Shown: positions 1 to 6,281 of the stretch, piece by piece
Layout: each line of letters opens with the position of its first letter
How positions within the stretch are numbered: position 1 is the stretch's first letter
NCBI GenBank assembly: GCA_020445045.1
Contig: JAGRHI010000407.1
Location: forward strand, 1-19,877
DNA length: 19,877 bases
Reading direction: 5' to 3'
Source: Candidatus Competibacteraceae bacterium
Lineage (GTDB): Bacteria > Pseudomonadota > Gammaproteobacteria > Competibacterales > Competibacteraceae
Notes under the pieces: model-generated
Seen by the model: the letters and a program-made list of their open reading frames with translations, nothing else
Databases searched by the model: none
What the model was told of the DNA's origin: nothing
Made by a program: the position numbers and the translations under genes

Positions 1-25
1 GTCTTCCGCGCAAGACCCGGATAAG
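1..25 (+). repeat. Left copy of a 25-base terminal inverted repeat
   Basis: The first 25 bases (starting GTCTTCCGCGCAAGACCCGG) are the exact reverse complement of the last 25 bases. Identity stops abruptly at base 26. The first 16 bases are themselves nearly palindromic (GTCTT and AAGAC arms). In frame 2 the 25 bases read SSAQDPDK, the same peptide that opens the helicase fragment at the right edge, but here they run straight into the end of the repressor gene. This may be a real inverted repeat or an assembly branch point. Confidence 0.85.
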
Positions 26-30
26 GAGCG

Positions 31-516
31 TCACCCCGCCAGCGCCGCCTGGATGACCCGCATCACCTCGATCATATCCGCAGCGCCATCGGACTGCACT
101 AGCCGCTCATAGACCTTCTCCACGGCGACCGCCTTCCGGTCACTGGGCGCATCCTTCCCGATAATCTCCACCGCCTCCACCGCCTTCCTGATCCACTCCA
201 ACCGCAGCCGAAACCCGTAACTCGTTGATGGATCGCGGATAGCGTTCGCATCCTCCGGCCCCTGCGGGGTCTTCGGTCCTTCGCCCGTGGCCAGCCAGAG
301 CAGGTTGACGTTTAACACTCTCGCCAGGGAAACAGCATCCAAAATCTTTGGCAATGAGGCCCCGTTCTTCCATTTTCTGATCGTCGCCTCGGCAACTCCT
401 ACCTCGCGGGCAATCGCGCTTGCGTTTTCGTGCGACTCAATAAGAGCGCGCAAACGGCCAGAGAACTGTTCTGTAAACTGTGAACTGTTCTGTAAACTCT
501 GTTTATAGTTTGTCAT
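31..516 (-). CDS. Mu-like phage repressor (XRE/CI-type helix-turn-helix)
   Basis: A 161-residue protein, transcribed leftward and divergent from the ner-like gene, in the position of the Mu c repressor. Residues about 20-80 form an XRE/CI-type DNA-binding domain: the helix-turn-helix lies around residues 33-52 (ASAIAREVGVAEATIRKWK) and is followed by the LLWLATGEGP segment typical of phage CI-type repressors. The C-terminal half is probably for oligomerisation and carries no visible catalytic Ser/Lys pair, so I see no sign of autocleavage. The ATG at 514-516 has no Shine-Dalgarno sequence. A TATAAA hexamer lies six bases ahead of it, so the mRNA may be leaderless, as for lambda cI from PRM. 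The first 18 or so codons consist largely of the repeated operator-like elements described separately. The role is inferred from fold and position; no close homologue was searched. Confidence 0.85.
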   Translation of the reverse strand: MTNYKQSLQNSSQFTEQFSGRLRALIESHENASAIAREVGVAEATIRKWKNGASLPKILDAVSLARVLNVNLLWLATGEGPKTPQGPEDANAIRDPSTSYGFRLRLEWIRKAVEAVEIIGKDAPSDRKAVAVEKVYERLVQSDGAADMIEVMRVIQAALAG

Positions 517-528
517 GGCAGTTTATAG
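462..528. promoter_or_regulatory. Putative repressor operator array
   Basis: Two 19-base direct repeats (463-481 and 482-500) each contain the palindrome GAACTGTTC followed by CTGTAAAC. The second CTGTAAAC (490-497) pairs with GTTTATAG (501-508) across three bases, making a 19-base dyad. A further GTTTATAG lies at 521-528, over the probable repressor -10 box. Related single elements occur at 626-633 (reverse orientation) and 818-825 (inside the ner-like gene). Arrays of repeated dyads between c and ner are where Mu places its operators and transposition enhancer; assigning the repressor as ligand is inference. Confidence 0.55.
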
Positions 529-550
529 AAACGTAATTCGTTGTTTCTTT
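522..550 (-). promoter_or_regulatory. Putative leftward repressor promoter
   Basis: On the minus strand TATAAA (527 down to 522) ends five bases before the repressor ATG, a good -10 placement for a start on the A of the initiation codon. No TTGACA-like -35 is seen at 16-18 bases upstream (the region is A-rich), so the promoter would be weak or activator dependent. A GTTTATAG element overlaps the -10, which would allow autoregulation. Confidence 0.3.
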
Positions 551-646
551 TTGTGATTTCATGGTGTCCGCCTCTGAGTTAAGGGCCTGATGGTCAGACC
601 GATCTGTGAACTTATCGGACGCTATCTATAAACTTCGTTCGCATCG

Positions 647-675
647 TTGTGATTCGTGCGAATAAATCGTATGCT
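647..675 (+). promoter_or_regulatory. Putative early rightward promoter
   Basis: TTGTGA (647-652) and TATGCT (670-675) are separated by exactly 17 bases, each matching four of six sigma-70 consensus positions. Transcription would start near 682, next to the ATG at 683 of the ner-like gene, which lacks a ribosome binding site. Near-palindromes ATTCGTGCGAAT (652-663) and GTTGACATGACAAC (677-690) flank the -10 and could be Ner or repressor sites. A second possible -10, TATAAA, is at 627-632. Confidence 0.3.
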
Positions 676-682
676 TGTTGAC

Positions 683-916
683 ATGACAACCAGCAAGCCA
701 CCCCATAAGGCATCTAATCGTGCGATATGGCTTAAGCATCAGCTTGAGATCCATGGCACTTCGTATGCAAAGATCGCACGAGAAGAGGGCGTCACTCGGC
801 AGGCCGCAAGAAAAGTGGTTTATAGCCGGTCTTCTCGTATGGAAGCTGCCATTGCTCGTCGGCTGGGGCTTATGCCGAAGCAAATTTGGCCAGAGAGATA
901 CCCTCATGATGCTTAA
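683..916 (+). CDS. ner: Ner-like DNA-binding regulator
   Basis: A 77-residue protein resembling Mu Ner, the early regulator that turns down transcription from the repressor/early promoters. Residues about 13-66 form a helix-turn-helix (TSYAKIAREEGVTRQAARKVV), and the tail PKQIWPERYP at residues 65-74 matches the end of the Ner/Nlp family (PEVIWPSRYQ in Mu Ner). In-frame alternative starts are GTG 656 and ATG 671. I chose ATG 683 because Ner homology begins just after it and a promoter-like -10 at 670-675 would make the transcript start there. None of the starts has a clear Shine-Dalgarno. The stop overlaps the transposase start by 11 bases, so the two are probably translationally coupled. Confidence 0.8.
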   Translation: MTTSKPPHKASNRAIWLKHQLEIHGTSYAKIAREEGVTRQAARKVVYSRSSRMEAAIARRLGLMPKQIWPERYPHDA

Positions 917-3209
917 AGAATGGTTTAGCGCTCAAGAGTGCGCTGATTTATTAGGCATGAGCAAGGCCGGCTTTATCAAGATGGCCGCCAGAAAGGAATA
1001 TCGAACACGCCCGCGCCAAGGTCGGGGCGGCGGCCTCGAATACCACTTATCCTCCCTCCCGCTCCCCGCGCAAGAGGCCCTGATGCGGGCCGAATCCCGC
1101 GAAATCCTCGCCGCCGCCCCGCCAATTCCCTCGAATTCGAGGGAATTGCAGCCCGTCCAGGACGATGCCGCCCTGATCGCCGCCCGCAAAGCCGAAGGCG
1201 ACGCCAAGGCCGCCCAACTTCGCGGCGCGGCCCAAGCCCGCATGGACGCCAAGCGCGAGATTCTCGCGGTGGTCGAAGCCGCCAAGCGCGCCGGCAGCAA
1301 CGTCGAAACCGCCGTGGTGGACTACAACGCCGGGCGACTCGCCGCCAGTCCCGCGACTCGCGCCCTGATCCCGGAGGTCAGCGTCTCCACCGTCCATCGC
1401 TGGGGCTGGCGCATCCATGGCTACGGTCTCGCCAGCCTCGCCGGTCGCTACGGCAACCGCGCCGGATCCGGCATCATCGACCGACACCCACAACTCGCCG
1501 CCGCCTTGCGCGCCTTTCTGCTGGACTATCCCCACGCCCAGCCGGCCCGCGCCCACGAATGGCTGCGCGCCCGCTACGACCTGGACTGGGACGCCCTGCC
1601 CGCCGACATCGCCGGCGACGGCCCGATCCCTATGCCCAGCCTCAAGACCGTGGCCCGCTGGATCGACCGTTGGAAGCAGGAAAACGCCGAACTCTATGCT
1701 TGCCTCAGCAACCCCGATCACTGGAAAAACAAGTACATGATCGGCTGGGGCGACGCCAGCGCTCATATCTTGCGGCTCAACCAGGTCTGGGAGTTCGACT
1801 CTACCCCGGCTGATGTCATGCTCAAAGACGGTCGCCACAGCATCATCGGCGTCATCGACCTCTACAGTCGCCGCGCCAAGCTCCACGTCAGCAAAACCAG
1901 CCGCGCCGCCGCCGTCGCCCACCTGCTCAAGAACGCCCTGCTCGACTGGGGCGTCCCGGAAATCGCCAAGACCGACAACGGCCAGGACTACGTCAGCCAC
2001 CACATCGGTCGCATCCTCCAGGCGTTGGACATCGAGCAGCAAATCTCCGCGCCGTTCTGCCCTTGGCAAAAGCCGCACATCGAGCGCTTCTTCCGCTCAT
2101 TCAGTCACGACTTATTGGAGCTGATGCCCGGCTACCTGGGCCACAACGTCGCCGACCGCGAAGCCCTGCGCGCCCGCGAGCAGTTTTCCGACCGCTTGTT
2201 CGTCAAGAACCGCCCGGTCGAACTCCTGCATCTGGATGCGCCCGCGCTTCAAGATTTTTGTGACCGTTGGACGGCCGCCTACCACGCCCGCCCACACCGT
2301 GGATTGAAAGGAAAAACCCCGCTCGAACGAGTCGCCGCCTGGCGCGAGCCGGTGCGCGCCCTGCCGGACCCGCGCGTCCTGGACCTGCTGCTGCTCGAAG
2401 CGCCCGGCAATGACGGCTGGCGCACGGTCACCAAATCCTACGGCGTGCGCGTGGATAGCTTTGAGTACATGACCCCCGAGCTGGGATTGCATGTCGGTCA
2501 GCGGGTGCGAGTGCTCTACGACCCGGAAGCCGCCGACCTCATTTATTGCTTTGACGCCAAGGGCGGGTTTATCGCTACCGCCGAATGCCCGGAACTGACC
2601 GGCACGTCGCGCCAGGCGCTGACCGCCGCCGCCAAGGCCGTGCAGCTCCAGGGGATGAGGGACAGAAAGCGCGAAGCGCGCCGCGAAGCCAGGGGCATCA
2701 GCACCCGCGACGCCCTGGAAGTCATCCTCGCCGCCCGCGAACAAGCCGCGCCGGTGGTATTCCCGCCCGCTGCCGACCCCGAAACGTACACCACCGCGCA
2801 CCTGGACGGCGCCGCCGCCGCCCTGCGGGGCGACAGCGCCCTGGGCGTCGGAACGGGATTCACCCCGGAGCAGGCCAAGGCCCTGGGCTATCTCGACCCA
2901 CCGACCCCCGAAGACGCGCCGCCCCCGCCGCCCCCGCCGCCAGCGATTCCGACCGCCTATGCCAACTGGTTCGAGGGGATGCGCGACGTGATTCACCGCA
3001 CCCTGGGCGACGGCGAGCCGCTCAGCGACGCCGACGCCGCCTACGTCGCCGCGTTCTACGAGGATCACCCCAACCCCCGGACGTTTGAAGCGCAGATGAA
3101 CGCCGACTACGGCGCCGCCCGCTTCCACGCCTGGAAACGCGCGGCCATCGATCGCGCCCACGCCCCGCGCGACGCCGCGCCCATCGCCCACCAGAGGACC
3201 GCCTCATGA
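906..3209 (+). CDS. Mu-like DDE transposase (MuA family)
   Basis: A 767-residue transposase that cuts and joins phage ends during integration and replicative transposition. The N-terminus (WFSAQECADLLGMSKAGFIK) matches the MuA winged-helix DNA-binding domain. The catalytic core carries D298 (EFDST), D357 (KTDNGQD) and E393 (PHIERFF), with 58 and 35 residues between them; the 35-residue gap is shorter than in MuA itself. A beta-barrel region follows (about 520-600), then a linker with eight consecutive prolines at 672-679 and a short C-terminal domain, where MuA contacts MuB and ClpX. Starts ATG 906 or 909 are preceded by AGAGAG at 892-897; an open frame extends upstream to 720 but there it only shadows ner. 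The gene overlaps ner at its start and the next gene by ATGA at its end. Confidence 0.95.
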   Translation: MMLKEWFSAQECADLLGMSKAGFIKMAARKEYRTRPRQGRGGGLEYHLSSLPLPAQEALMRAESREILAAAPPIPSNSRELQPVQDDAALIAARKAEGDAKAAQLRGAAQARMDAKREILAVVEAAKRAGSNVETAVVDYNAGRLAASPATRALIPEVSVSTVHRWGWRIHGYGLASLAGRYGNRAGSGIIDRHPQLAAALRAFLLDYPHAQPARAHEWLRARYDLDWDALPADIAGDGPIPMPSLKTVARWIDRWKQENAELYACLSNPDHWKNKYMIGWGDASAHILRLNQVWEFDSTPADVMLKDGRHSIIGVIDLYSRRAKLHVSKTSRAAAVAHLLKNALLDWGVPEIAKTDNGQDYVSHHIGRILQALDIEQQISAPFCPWQKPHIERFFRSFSHDLLELMPGYLGHNVADREALRAREQFSDRLFVKNRPVELLHLDAPALQDFCDRWTAAYHARPHRGLKGKTPLERVAAWREPVRALPDPRVLDLLLLEAPGNDGWRTVTKSYGVRVDSFEYMTPELGLHVGQRVRVLYDPEAADLIYCFDAKGGFIATAECPELTGTSRQALTAAAKAVQLQGMRDRKREARREARGISTRDALEVILAAREQAAPVVFPPAADPETYTTAHLDGAAAALRGDSALGVGTGFTPEQAKALGYLDPPTPEDAPPPPPPPPAIPTAYANWFEGMRDVIHRTLGDGEPLSDADAAYVAAFYEDHPNPRTFEAQMNADYGAARFHAWKRAAIDRAHAPRDAAPIAHQRTAS
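1123..1148. repeat. Perfect 26-base palindrome inside the transposase gene
   Basis: The half-site CAATTCCCTCGAA is followed directly by its exact reverse complement with no spacer, centred on GAATTC. It is coding (residues about 73-82, IPSNSREL) and lies in the linker after the N-terminal DNA-binding domain. The A/T-containing arms stand out from the surrounding G/C-rich coding sequence. It could be a dimer binding site or a cruciform/hairpin; the function is unknown. Confidence 0.95.
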
Positions 3210-3553
3210 GCTACGACGATTTTGTACGCGACCAACACGAGCGCGTTTTACAGAGCTGGTTCGATGACGGACAGCGCGCGTACCACGAGGGAAAAGCGCG
3301 CACCGATTATCCCTTCAAAAAAGCGCTACGCCGCAGTGGTTGGGTGGTGCTCTGGCAGGCCGGCTGGGACACCGGAAAACTAGGAGAAGCGCTGAAGGCG
3401 GGAGCGAAGTCTGCCCCGGAGGCGCGGAACCCGTACACCGACCCCGAACTCGCCGCGAGCTGGGTTCAGGGCTGGAATATCGCTCATGGCCTGCGGGTCA
3501 TCGGCGGGAAGAACCCGGCGCGGCGTGAGCAAGACGCCGAACCGGGCATTTAG
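3206..3553 (+). CDS. Ribosome modulation factor-like small protein
   Basis: A 115-residue soluble protein. Residues about 23-57 (QRAYHEGKARTDYPF, then WVVLWQAGW) follow the pattern of ribosome modulation factor, which in E. coli has RGYQAGIAG, then CPY, then WLGGW. A second weaker copy of the NPY...W..GW pattern is at residues about 75-97. RMF dimerises stationary-phase ribosomes; whether this protein touches ribosomes is unproven. It starts by an ATGA overlap with the transposase stop and sits between transposase and ATPase, which are usually adjacent in Mu. The alternative is a phage protein that merely shares a small aromatic/glycine motif. Confidence 0.6.
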   Translation: MSYDDFVRDQHERVLQSWFDDGQRAYHEGKARTDYPFKKALRRSGWVVLWQAGWDTGKLGEALKAGAKSAPEARNPYTDPELAASWVQGWNIAHGLRVIGGKNPARREQDAEPGI

Positions 3554-3577
3554 GCAGCACAACAAGAGGAAATGAGT

Positions 3578-4291
3578 ATGAAATCGAAAGTTGCCCTGGT
3601 CAAGAACATCCAGCGCCTGCTGGATGCCTATGGCGTGGTCGAAACCGCCGAGGCCGGCGCCGAGCGGATGGTGCTGTTGCACGGCGCCACCGGCACCGGC
3701 AAAAGCACCGCGCTGTTGCACCTCATGAACCAGACCGACGCCATCTATGTGGAGGCGTCCCCGGCCTGGACGCTCAATAGCATGTACCGCGCCATCGTCG
3801 CCGCCATCGGCGCCGACCCGCGCGGCCGGTCGGCGGACCTGGAACGCTACATCGTCGAGGAGATGGGCAAGCGCAGCCGCCCGCTCTTTGTCGATGAAAT
3901 CGACCACATTTTGCTGCCCGGCGCCACCAGCACGCTGCGGATGCTGGAGGCGCTGCGCTCCATTCACGACAAATCGCGGATGCCGATCGTCATGGTCGGC
4001 ATGGATCGAATCGAGCAGAAAATCCGGCTCCGCGAGCAGCTCGCCCGCCGGGTTTTCCAGTGGGTCAAGTTCACCGACCTGGACCGCGACGACGCCCGCA
4101 CGGTGGCCGATACCCTGTGCGACATCCCCATCGCCGACGACTGGCTCGATGCCGTGTTCGCCGCCACCAAGGGGCGCATCAGCTACATCAGTCACAACAT
4201 CAAAAAGGCCCGTTCCCGCGCTCGCTCCAATCGCTGGTCCGAGATCAATCTGGACGCATGGGGCGGCAATATCTTTGTCGTCAACAAGTGA
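3578..4291 (+). CDS. MuB-like AAA+ ATPase, transposition target selection
   Basis: A 237-residue ATPase of the MuB/AAA+ type (AAA_22-like), which binds target DNA and stimulates the transposase. Walker A GATGTGKST is at residues 36-44 and Walker B LFVDEID at 103-109; a sensor-1-like region IVMVGMD follows at about 134-140. The N-terminus (KNIQRLLDAYG) is short, without the long helix-turn-helix extension of Mu MuB, so it resembles the shorter B proteins of other transposable phages and the TniB/TnsC class. Two ATGs are possible, 3572 and 3578. AGAGGA at 3565-3570 touches the first but is seven bases from the second, so I chose 3578. It is the last gene before a gap of 47 bases. Confidence 0.92.
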   Translation: MKSKVALVKNIQRLLDAYGVVETAEAGAERMVLLHGATGTGKSTALLHLMNQTDAIYVEASPAWTLNSMYRAIVAAIGADPRGRSADLERYIVEEMGKRSRPLFVDEIDHILLPGATSTLRMLEALRSIHDKSRMPIVMVGMDRIEQKIRLREQLARRVFQWVKFTDLDRDDARTVADTLCDIPIADDWLDAVFAATKGRISYISHNIKKARSRARSNRWSEINLDAWGGNIFVVNK

Positions 4292-4338
4292 GGAATGGCC
4301 ATGTCGTCGCACTGTTCTCGAAATGAAGGGGGACCCCC

Positions 4339-4758
4339 GTGGCCCGTATCATCAACAGCTTTACTCGCAGCCACCCCGTTCAAAACGCCCGACAACGCGC
4401 CTGGAACGGCATGCGGATTTTCAAGCGCTTTTCTACCGTCGATCTGGAATCCAGCGCCGAAATCAGCACCGCCAACCTCCAGAAATACGTTGGGGCCTTG
4501 CGCCGCGCCGGGTATGTGCGCCTCGAACGACCCAAGCGCAACGGTAGGGCCCTGGGGCACGCGATCTATCGGCTCGTCCAGTGTAGCGGGCCGCGCGCGC
4601 CCATCGTCCGCAACGACGGGAGCGGCATCTATGACCCCAACCACGACCGGTTTGTCCCATTCCCGCACGCCGAGAGCGAAGACGCCAAGGACGACCCCGC
4701 CCCCGTCGCTTCCGTCACCATCCAGGAGGTGGACGCTCATGCACGAAGCCGCCGATGA
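4339..4758 (+). CDS. Winged-helix-like early phage protein
   Basis: A 139-residue protein starting at GTG 4339, six bases after AAGGGGG. Residues about 25-80 look like a winged helix: MRIFKRFSTVDLESSAEIS, then TANLQKYVGALRRAGYVRL as a recognition helix plus wing, and a basic wing PKRNGRALGHAIYRL. The C-terminal 50 residues are acidic and probably disordered. Small winged-helix proteins right after B are common in transposable phages but have no assigned job. It lies in the early operon and overlaps the next gene by 20 bases. A G5-A-C5 tract (4328-4338) overlaps the ribosome binding site. Confidence 0.75.
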   Translation: MARIINSFTRSHPVQNARQRAWNGMRIFKRFSTVDLESSAEISTANLQKYVGALRRAGYVRLERPKRNGRALGHAIYRLVQCSGPRAPIVRNDGSGIYDPNHDRFVPFPHAESEDAKDDPAPVASVTIQEVDAHARSRR

Positions 4759-5092
4759 AGACCGCGATCCATGGCTGGCCGCGCTCCGCGAGGCGTGTCG
4801 AGCCAGCAGCCAAGCGGCGGTCGCCCGCCGTCTGGGGGTCTCGCCGGCCATGATCAATCAAGCCTTAAAGGGCGTTTACAAGGGCGATATACGGCGCCTG
4901 CAAACCCTGGTGGAAGGCGGGCTGATGAGCCAGACGGTGGAGTGCCCCGTCATCGGCAAACTGGCCAAGCATAAGTGCCTGGAACATCAGACACGGGACG
5001 GGCGGTTCGCTACCGCCAATCCCCTCAACATGGATCTGTACCGCGCCTGCCGATCTGGCTGCCCGCATTCCAAACTGCCCAAGGAGTATTGA
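4739..5092 (+). CDS. Helix-turn-helix protein with C-terminal Cys/His cluster
   Basis: A 117-residue protein. Residues about 12-60 form a short XRE-like helix-turn-helix (SQAAVARRLGVSPAMINQALKG). After it come C69, C80, H83, C104, C108 and H110, a spacing that could hold zinc or another metal. The start ATG 4739 has a strong AGGAGGTGG (4723-4731) inside the previous gene and overlaps it by 20 bases. The same frame stays open back to 4295, but that stretch is compositionally a shadow of the winged-helix gene, so I did not extend it. Probably a DNA-binding early regulator; no function is known. Confidence 0.8.
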   Translation: MHEAADEDRDPWLAALREACRASSQAAVARRLGVSPAMINQALKGVYKGDIRRLQTLVEGGLMSQTVECPVIGKLAKHKCLEHQTRDGRFATANPLNMDLYRACRSGCPHSKLPKEY

Positions 5093-5093
5093 T

Positions 5094-5330
5094 ATGAGTA
5101 TCCCTAAGGTGCCTGACCATCAAGGCTGCCCGGCGATCATCGGCATAAATCACGACGTCGCCCCGCGCACGGTCACGCTCGACCTGCGCATCACCGTCCC
5201 CGCCGGCACGCCCATGATCGATTTTGCCCGCGCCATGAGCCAGCTCGCGAGCGCGGTCAACGGCCGCTGGGCGCATCGGCCCGCGCCCGGCCTGCCCCAG
5301 GGCCGCTTCGAGGTGGAGGGCCGGCCATGA
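5094..5330 (+). CDS. Hypothetical early protein
   Basis: A 78-residue protein, not recognised. AAGGAG (5081-5086) lies seven bases ahead of its ATG, immediately after the previous stop. The middle (RTVTLDLRITVPAGTP) looks like a beta-strand pair followed by a helix (MIDFARAMSQLASAV). The last residues FEVEGRP and the stop overlap the next gene as ATGA. This end is almost identical at DNA level to the end of the gene at 5587-6021, see findings. Confidence 0.65.
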   Translation: MSIPKVPDHQGCPAIIGINHDVAPRTVTLDLRITVPAGTPMIDFARAMSQLASAVNGRWAHRPAPGLPQGRFEVEGRP

Positions 5331-5578
5331 GCGAACCCCGCCCGCCGTTCGTCGCCCAGCCCGCCGCGCCGGCCCCGCCGCCGCGCGACTGCCTGATCGG
5401 CACCATCCGCGCCGCCGAGGTCAACCCGCTGGACGGCTCACCCACCCGCGCCCCGCTGCCGGTCTGGGTCACGGACACCAACGCCGTGCAAATGGGTGAG
5501 CACCTGCTCACCGACCCCGATCAAGTGCTCAATCTGGTCGGCATTCTGCTCACCGCCTTGCGCATCATGCGCATATAG
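5327..5578 (+). CDS. Hypothetical early protein
   Basis: An 83-residue protein, not recognised. The N-terminal third is proline- and alanine-rich (PAAPAPPPRD), followed by short strands (LIGTIRAAEV, LPVWVTDT) and a hydrophobic C-terminal helix (VLNLVGILLTALRIM) ending at residue 83. It starts by ATGA overlap with the previous gene after GGAGGGCCGGCC. The C-terminal helix is too short and polar-flanked for a confident membrane call. Confidence 0.6.
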   Translation: MSEPRPPFVAQPAAPAPPPRDCLIGTIRAAEVNPLDGSPTRAPLPVWVTDTNAVQMGEHLLTDPDQVLNLVGILLTALRIMRI

Positions 5579-5586
5579 GAGGACTC

Positions 5587-6021
5587 ATGAACGCGCGAGC
5601 CATTCCTAACCCGCAAGCCATTCATAACCATGACGATGTGGACCTGCCCTTCGGCGACGATTGGAACCACGCCGCCGCCGCGATCCACGCCGAACACGCC
5701 GTGACCACCCGACCGCTTTACGTCGGCAGCATCACCGCCGCGCAACGTGGGGTGCAGGGCAGCGTGGGGGTCGAGCTGCACCTCGCCGCCAATGGCGCCT
5801 GGCTGGACATCGGTCCGTTTCGGCTGCCCGCGCGGGAGCTGCGGCGACTCCAGCATCTGCTGGGTATCGTTGCCGCCTGCATCGGCCAGCGGCCGGCGAC
5901 GACTCCGCCCGCACCCGAACTCACGCCCGAGGCCGGGCGCGGCATCGTCGGATGGGACCTCGCCCGCACCGCCAGCGAACTGTCCGACGGCGGCCTGAGC
6001 GAAGGGGAGGGCCGGCCATGA
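5587..6021 (+). CDS. Hypothetical early protein
   Basis: A 144-residue protein, not recognised. AGGAGG (5577-5582) lies four bases from the ATG. The N-terminus is acidic and histidine-bearing (NHDDVDLPFGDDWNHAAAA); the middle, VELHLAANGAWLDIGPFRLPARELRRLQHLLG, reads as strands then a helix; the C-terminus is a linker ending in GEGRP with the stop overlapping the next ATG. Its composition fits the surrounding phage genes. Confidence 0.6.
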   Translation: MNARAIPNPQAIHNHDDVDLPFGDDWNHAAAAIHAEHAVTTRPLYVGSITAAQRGVQGSVGVELHLAANGAWLDIGPFRLPARELRRLQHLLGIVAACIGQRPATTPPAPELTPEAGRGIVGWDLARTASELSDGGLSEGEGRP

Positions 6022-6281
6022 GCAAGCGTCTGGATCATCAACTCGACGCGGTGAGCCGCACGGTCCGCCAGCTCAAAGCGATCCAGGTGCGGGTGGATCG
6101 GGTCGTCATCGACCCGCGCCGGCCGCGCCCGGTGATCGAAATCGGCCCCGGTCCGTTCGACTGGGTCTGCGACGATTTCTGGCATGACGAGGGCGGCCCG
6201 TACTGGAACTACAGCGCCCGATACAACGGCATCGAGCTGCGCCGCCAGGTGCGGGAGGGGAGGTGCGCGCATGGCCGCTAA
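6018..6281 (+). CDS. Hypothetical early protein
   Basis: An 87-residue protein with an N-terminal helix (RLDHQLDAVSRTVRQLKAI), then a strand-rich part with many aromatics (FDWVCDDFWHDEGGPYWNYSARYNG). It is coupled at both ends: its ATG overlaps the previous stop after GGAGGGCCGGCC, and its stop overlaps the next gene by 11 bases. Not recognised. The aromatic/acidic half could be a small interaction domain; this is a guess from composition only. Confidence 0.6.
   Translation: MSKRLDHQLDAVSRTVRQLKAIQVRVDRVVIDPRRPRPVIEIGPGPFDWVCDDFWHDEGGPYWNYSARYNGIELRRQVREGRCAHGR

Noticed and set aside
1..25. Invertase (gix-like) crossover site at the window ends
   Set aside because: No resemblance to the known gix consensus that I can see, no invertase gene in the window, and the repeats fall exactly on the edges, which points to a technical cause first.
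720..905. Upstream extension of the transposase to 829 residues
   Set aside because: The extra 62 residues overlap ner in another frame; MuA-like homology starts at ATG 906/909, which has AGAGAG upstream.
1047..2078. Long minus-strand open frame (343 residues) opposite the transposase
   Set aside because: Gly/Val/Ala-rich composition typical of antisense of G/C-rich coding DNA; the transposase frame carries the DDE motifs.
2913..2945. CCG/CCC repeat tract as a phase-variable microsatellite
   Set aside because: The unit is irregular (CCG and CCC codons mixed) and is explained as a poly-proline linker in frame.
2112..3191. Long minus-strand open frame (359 residues) opposite the transposase C-terminal half
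   Set aside because: Same reason: a compositional shadow with no domain pattern.
3380..4312. Minus-strand open frame opposite the ATPase gene
   Set aside because: Walker A and B motifs are on the plus strand; the minus frame has low-pattern composition.
4295..4738. Open frame upstream of the HTH gene that would extend it to 265 residues, with ATG 4301 having GAGGA at good distance
   Set aside because: The extension is Ser/Pro/Thr-rich out-of-phase text over the winged-helix gene, and the ATG at 4739 has its own strong AGGAGGTGG.
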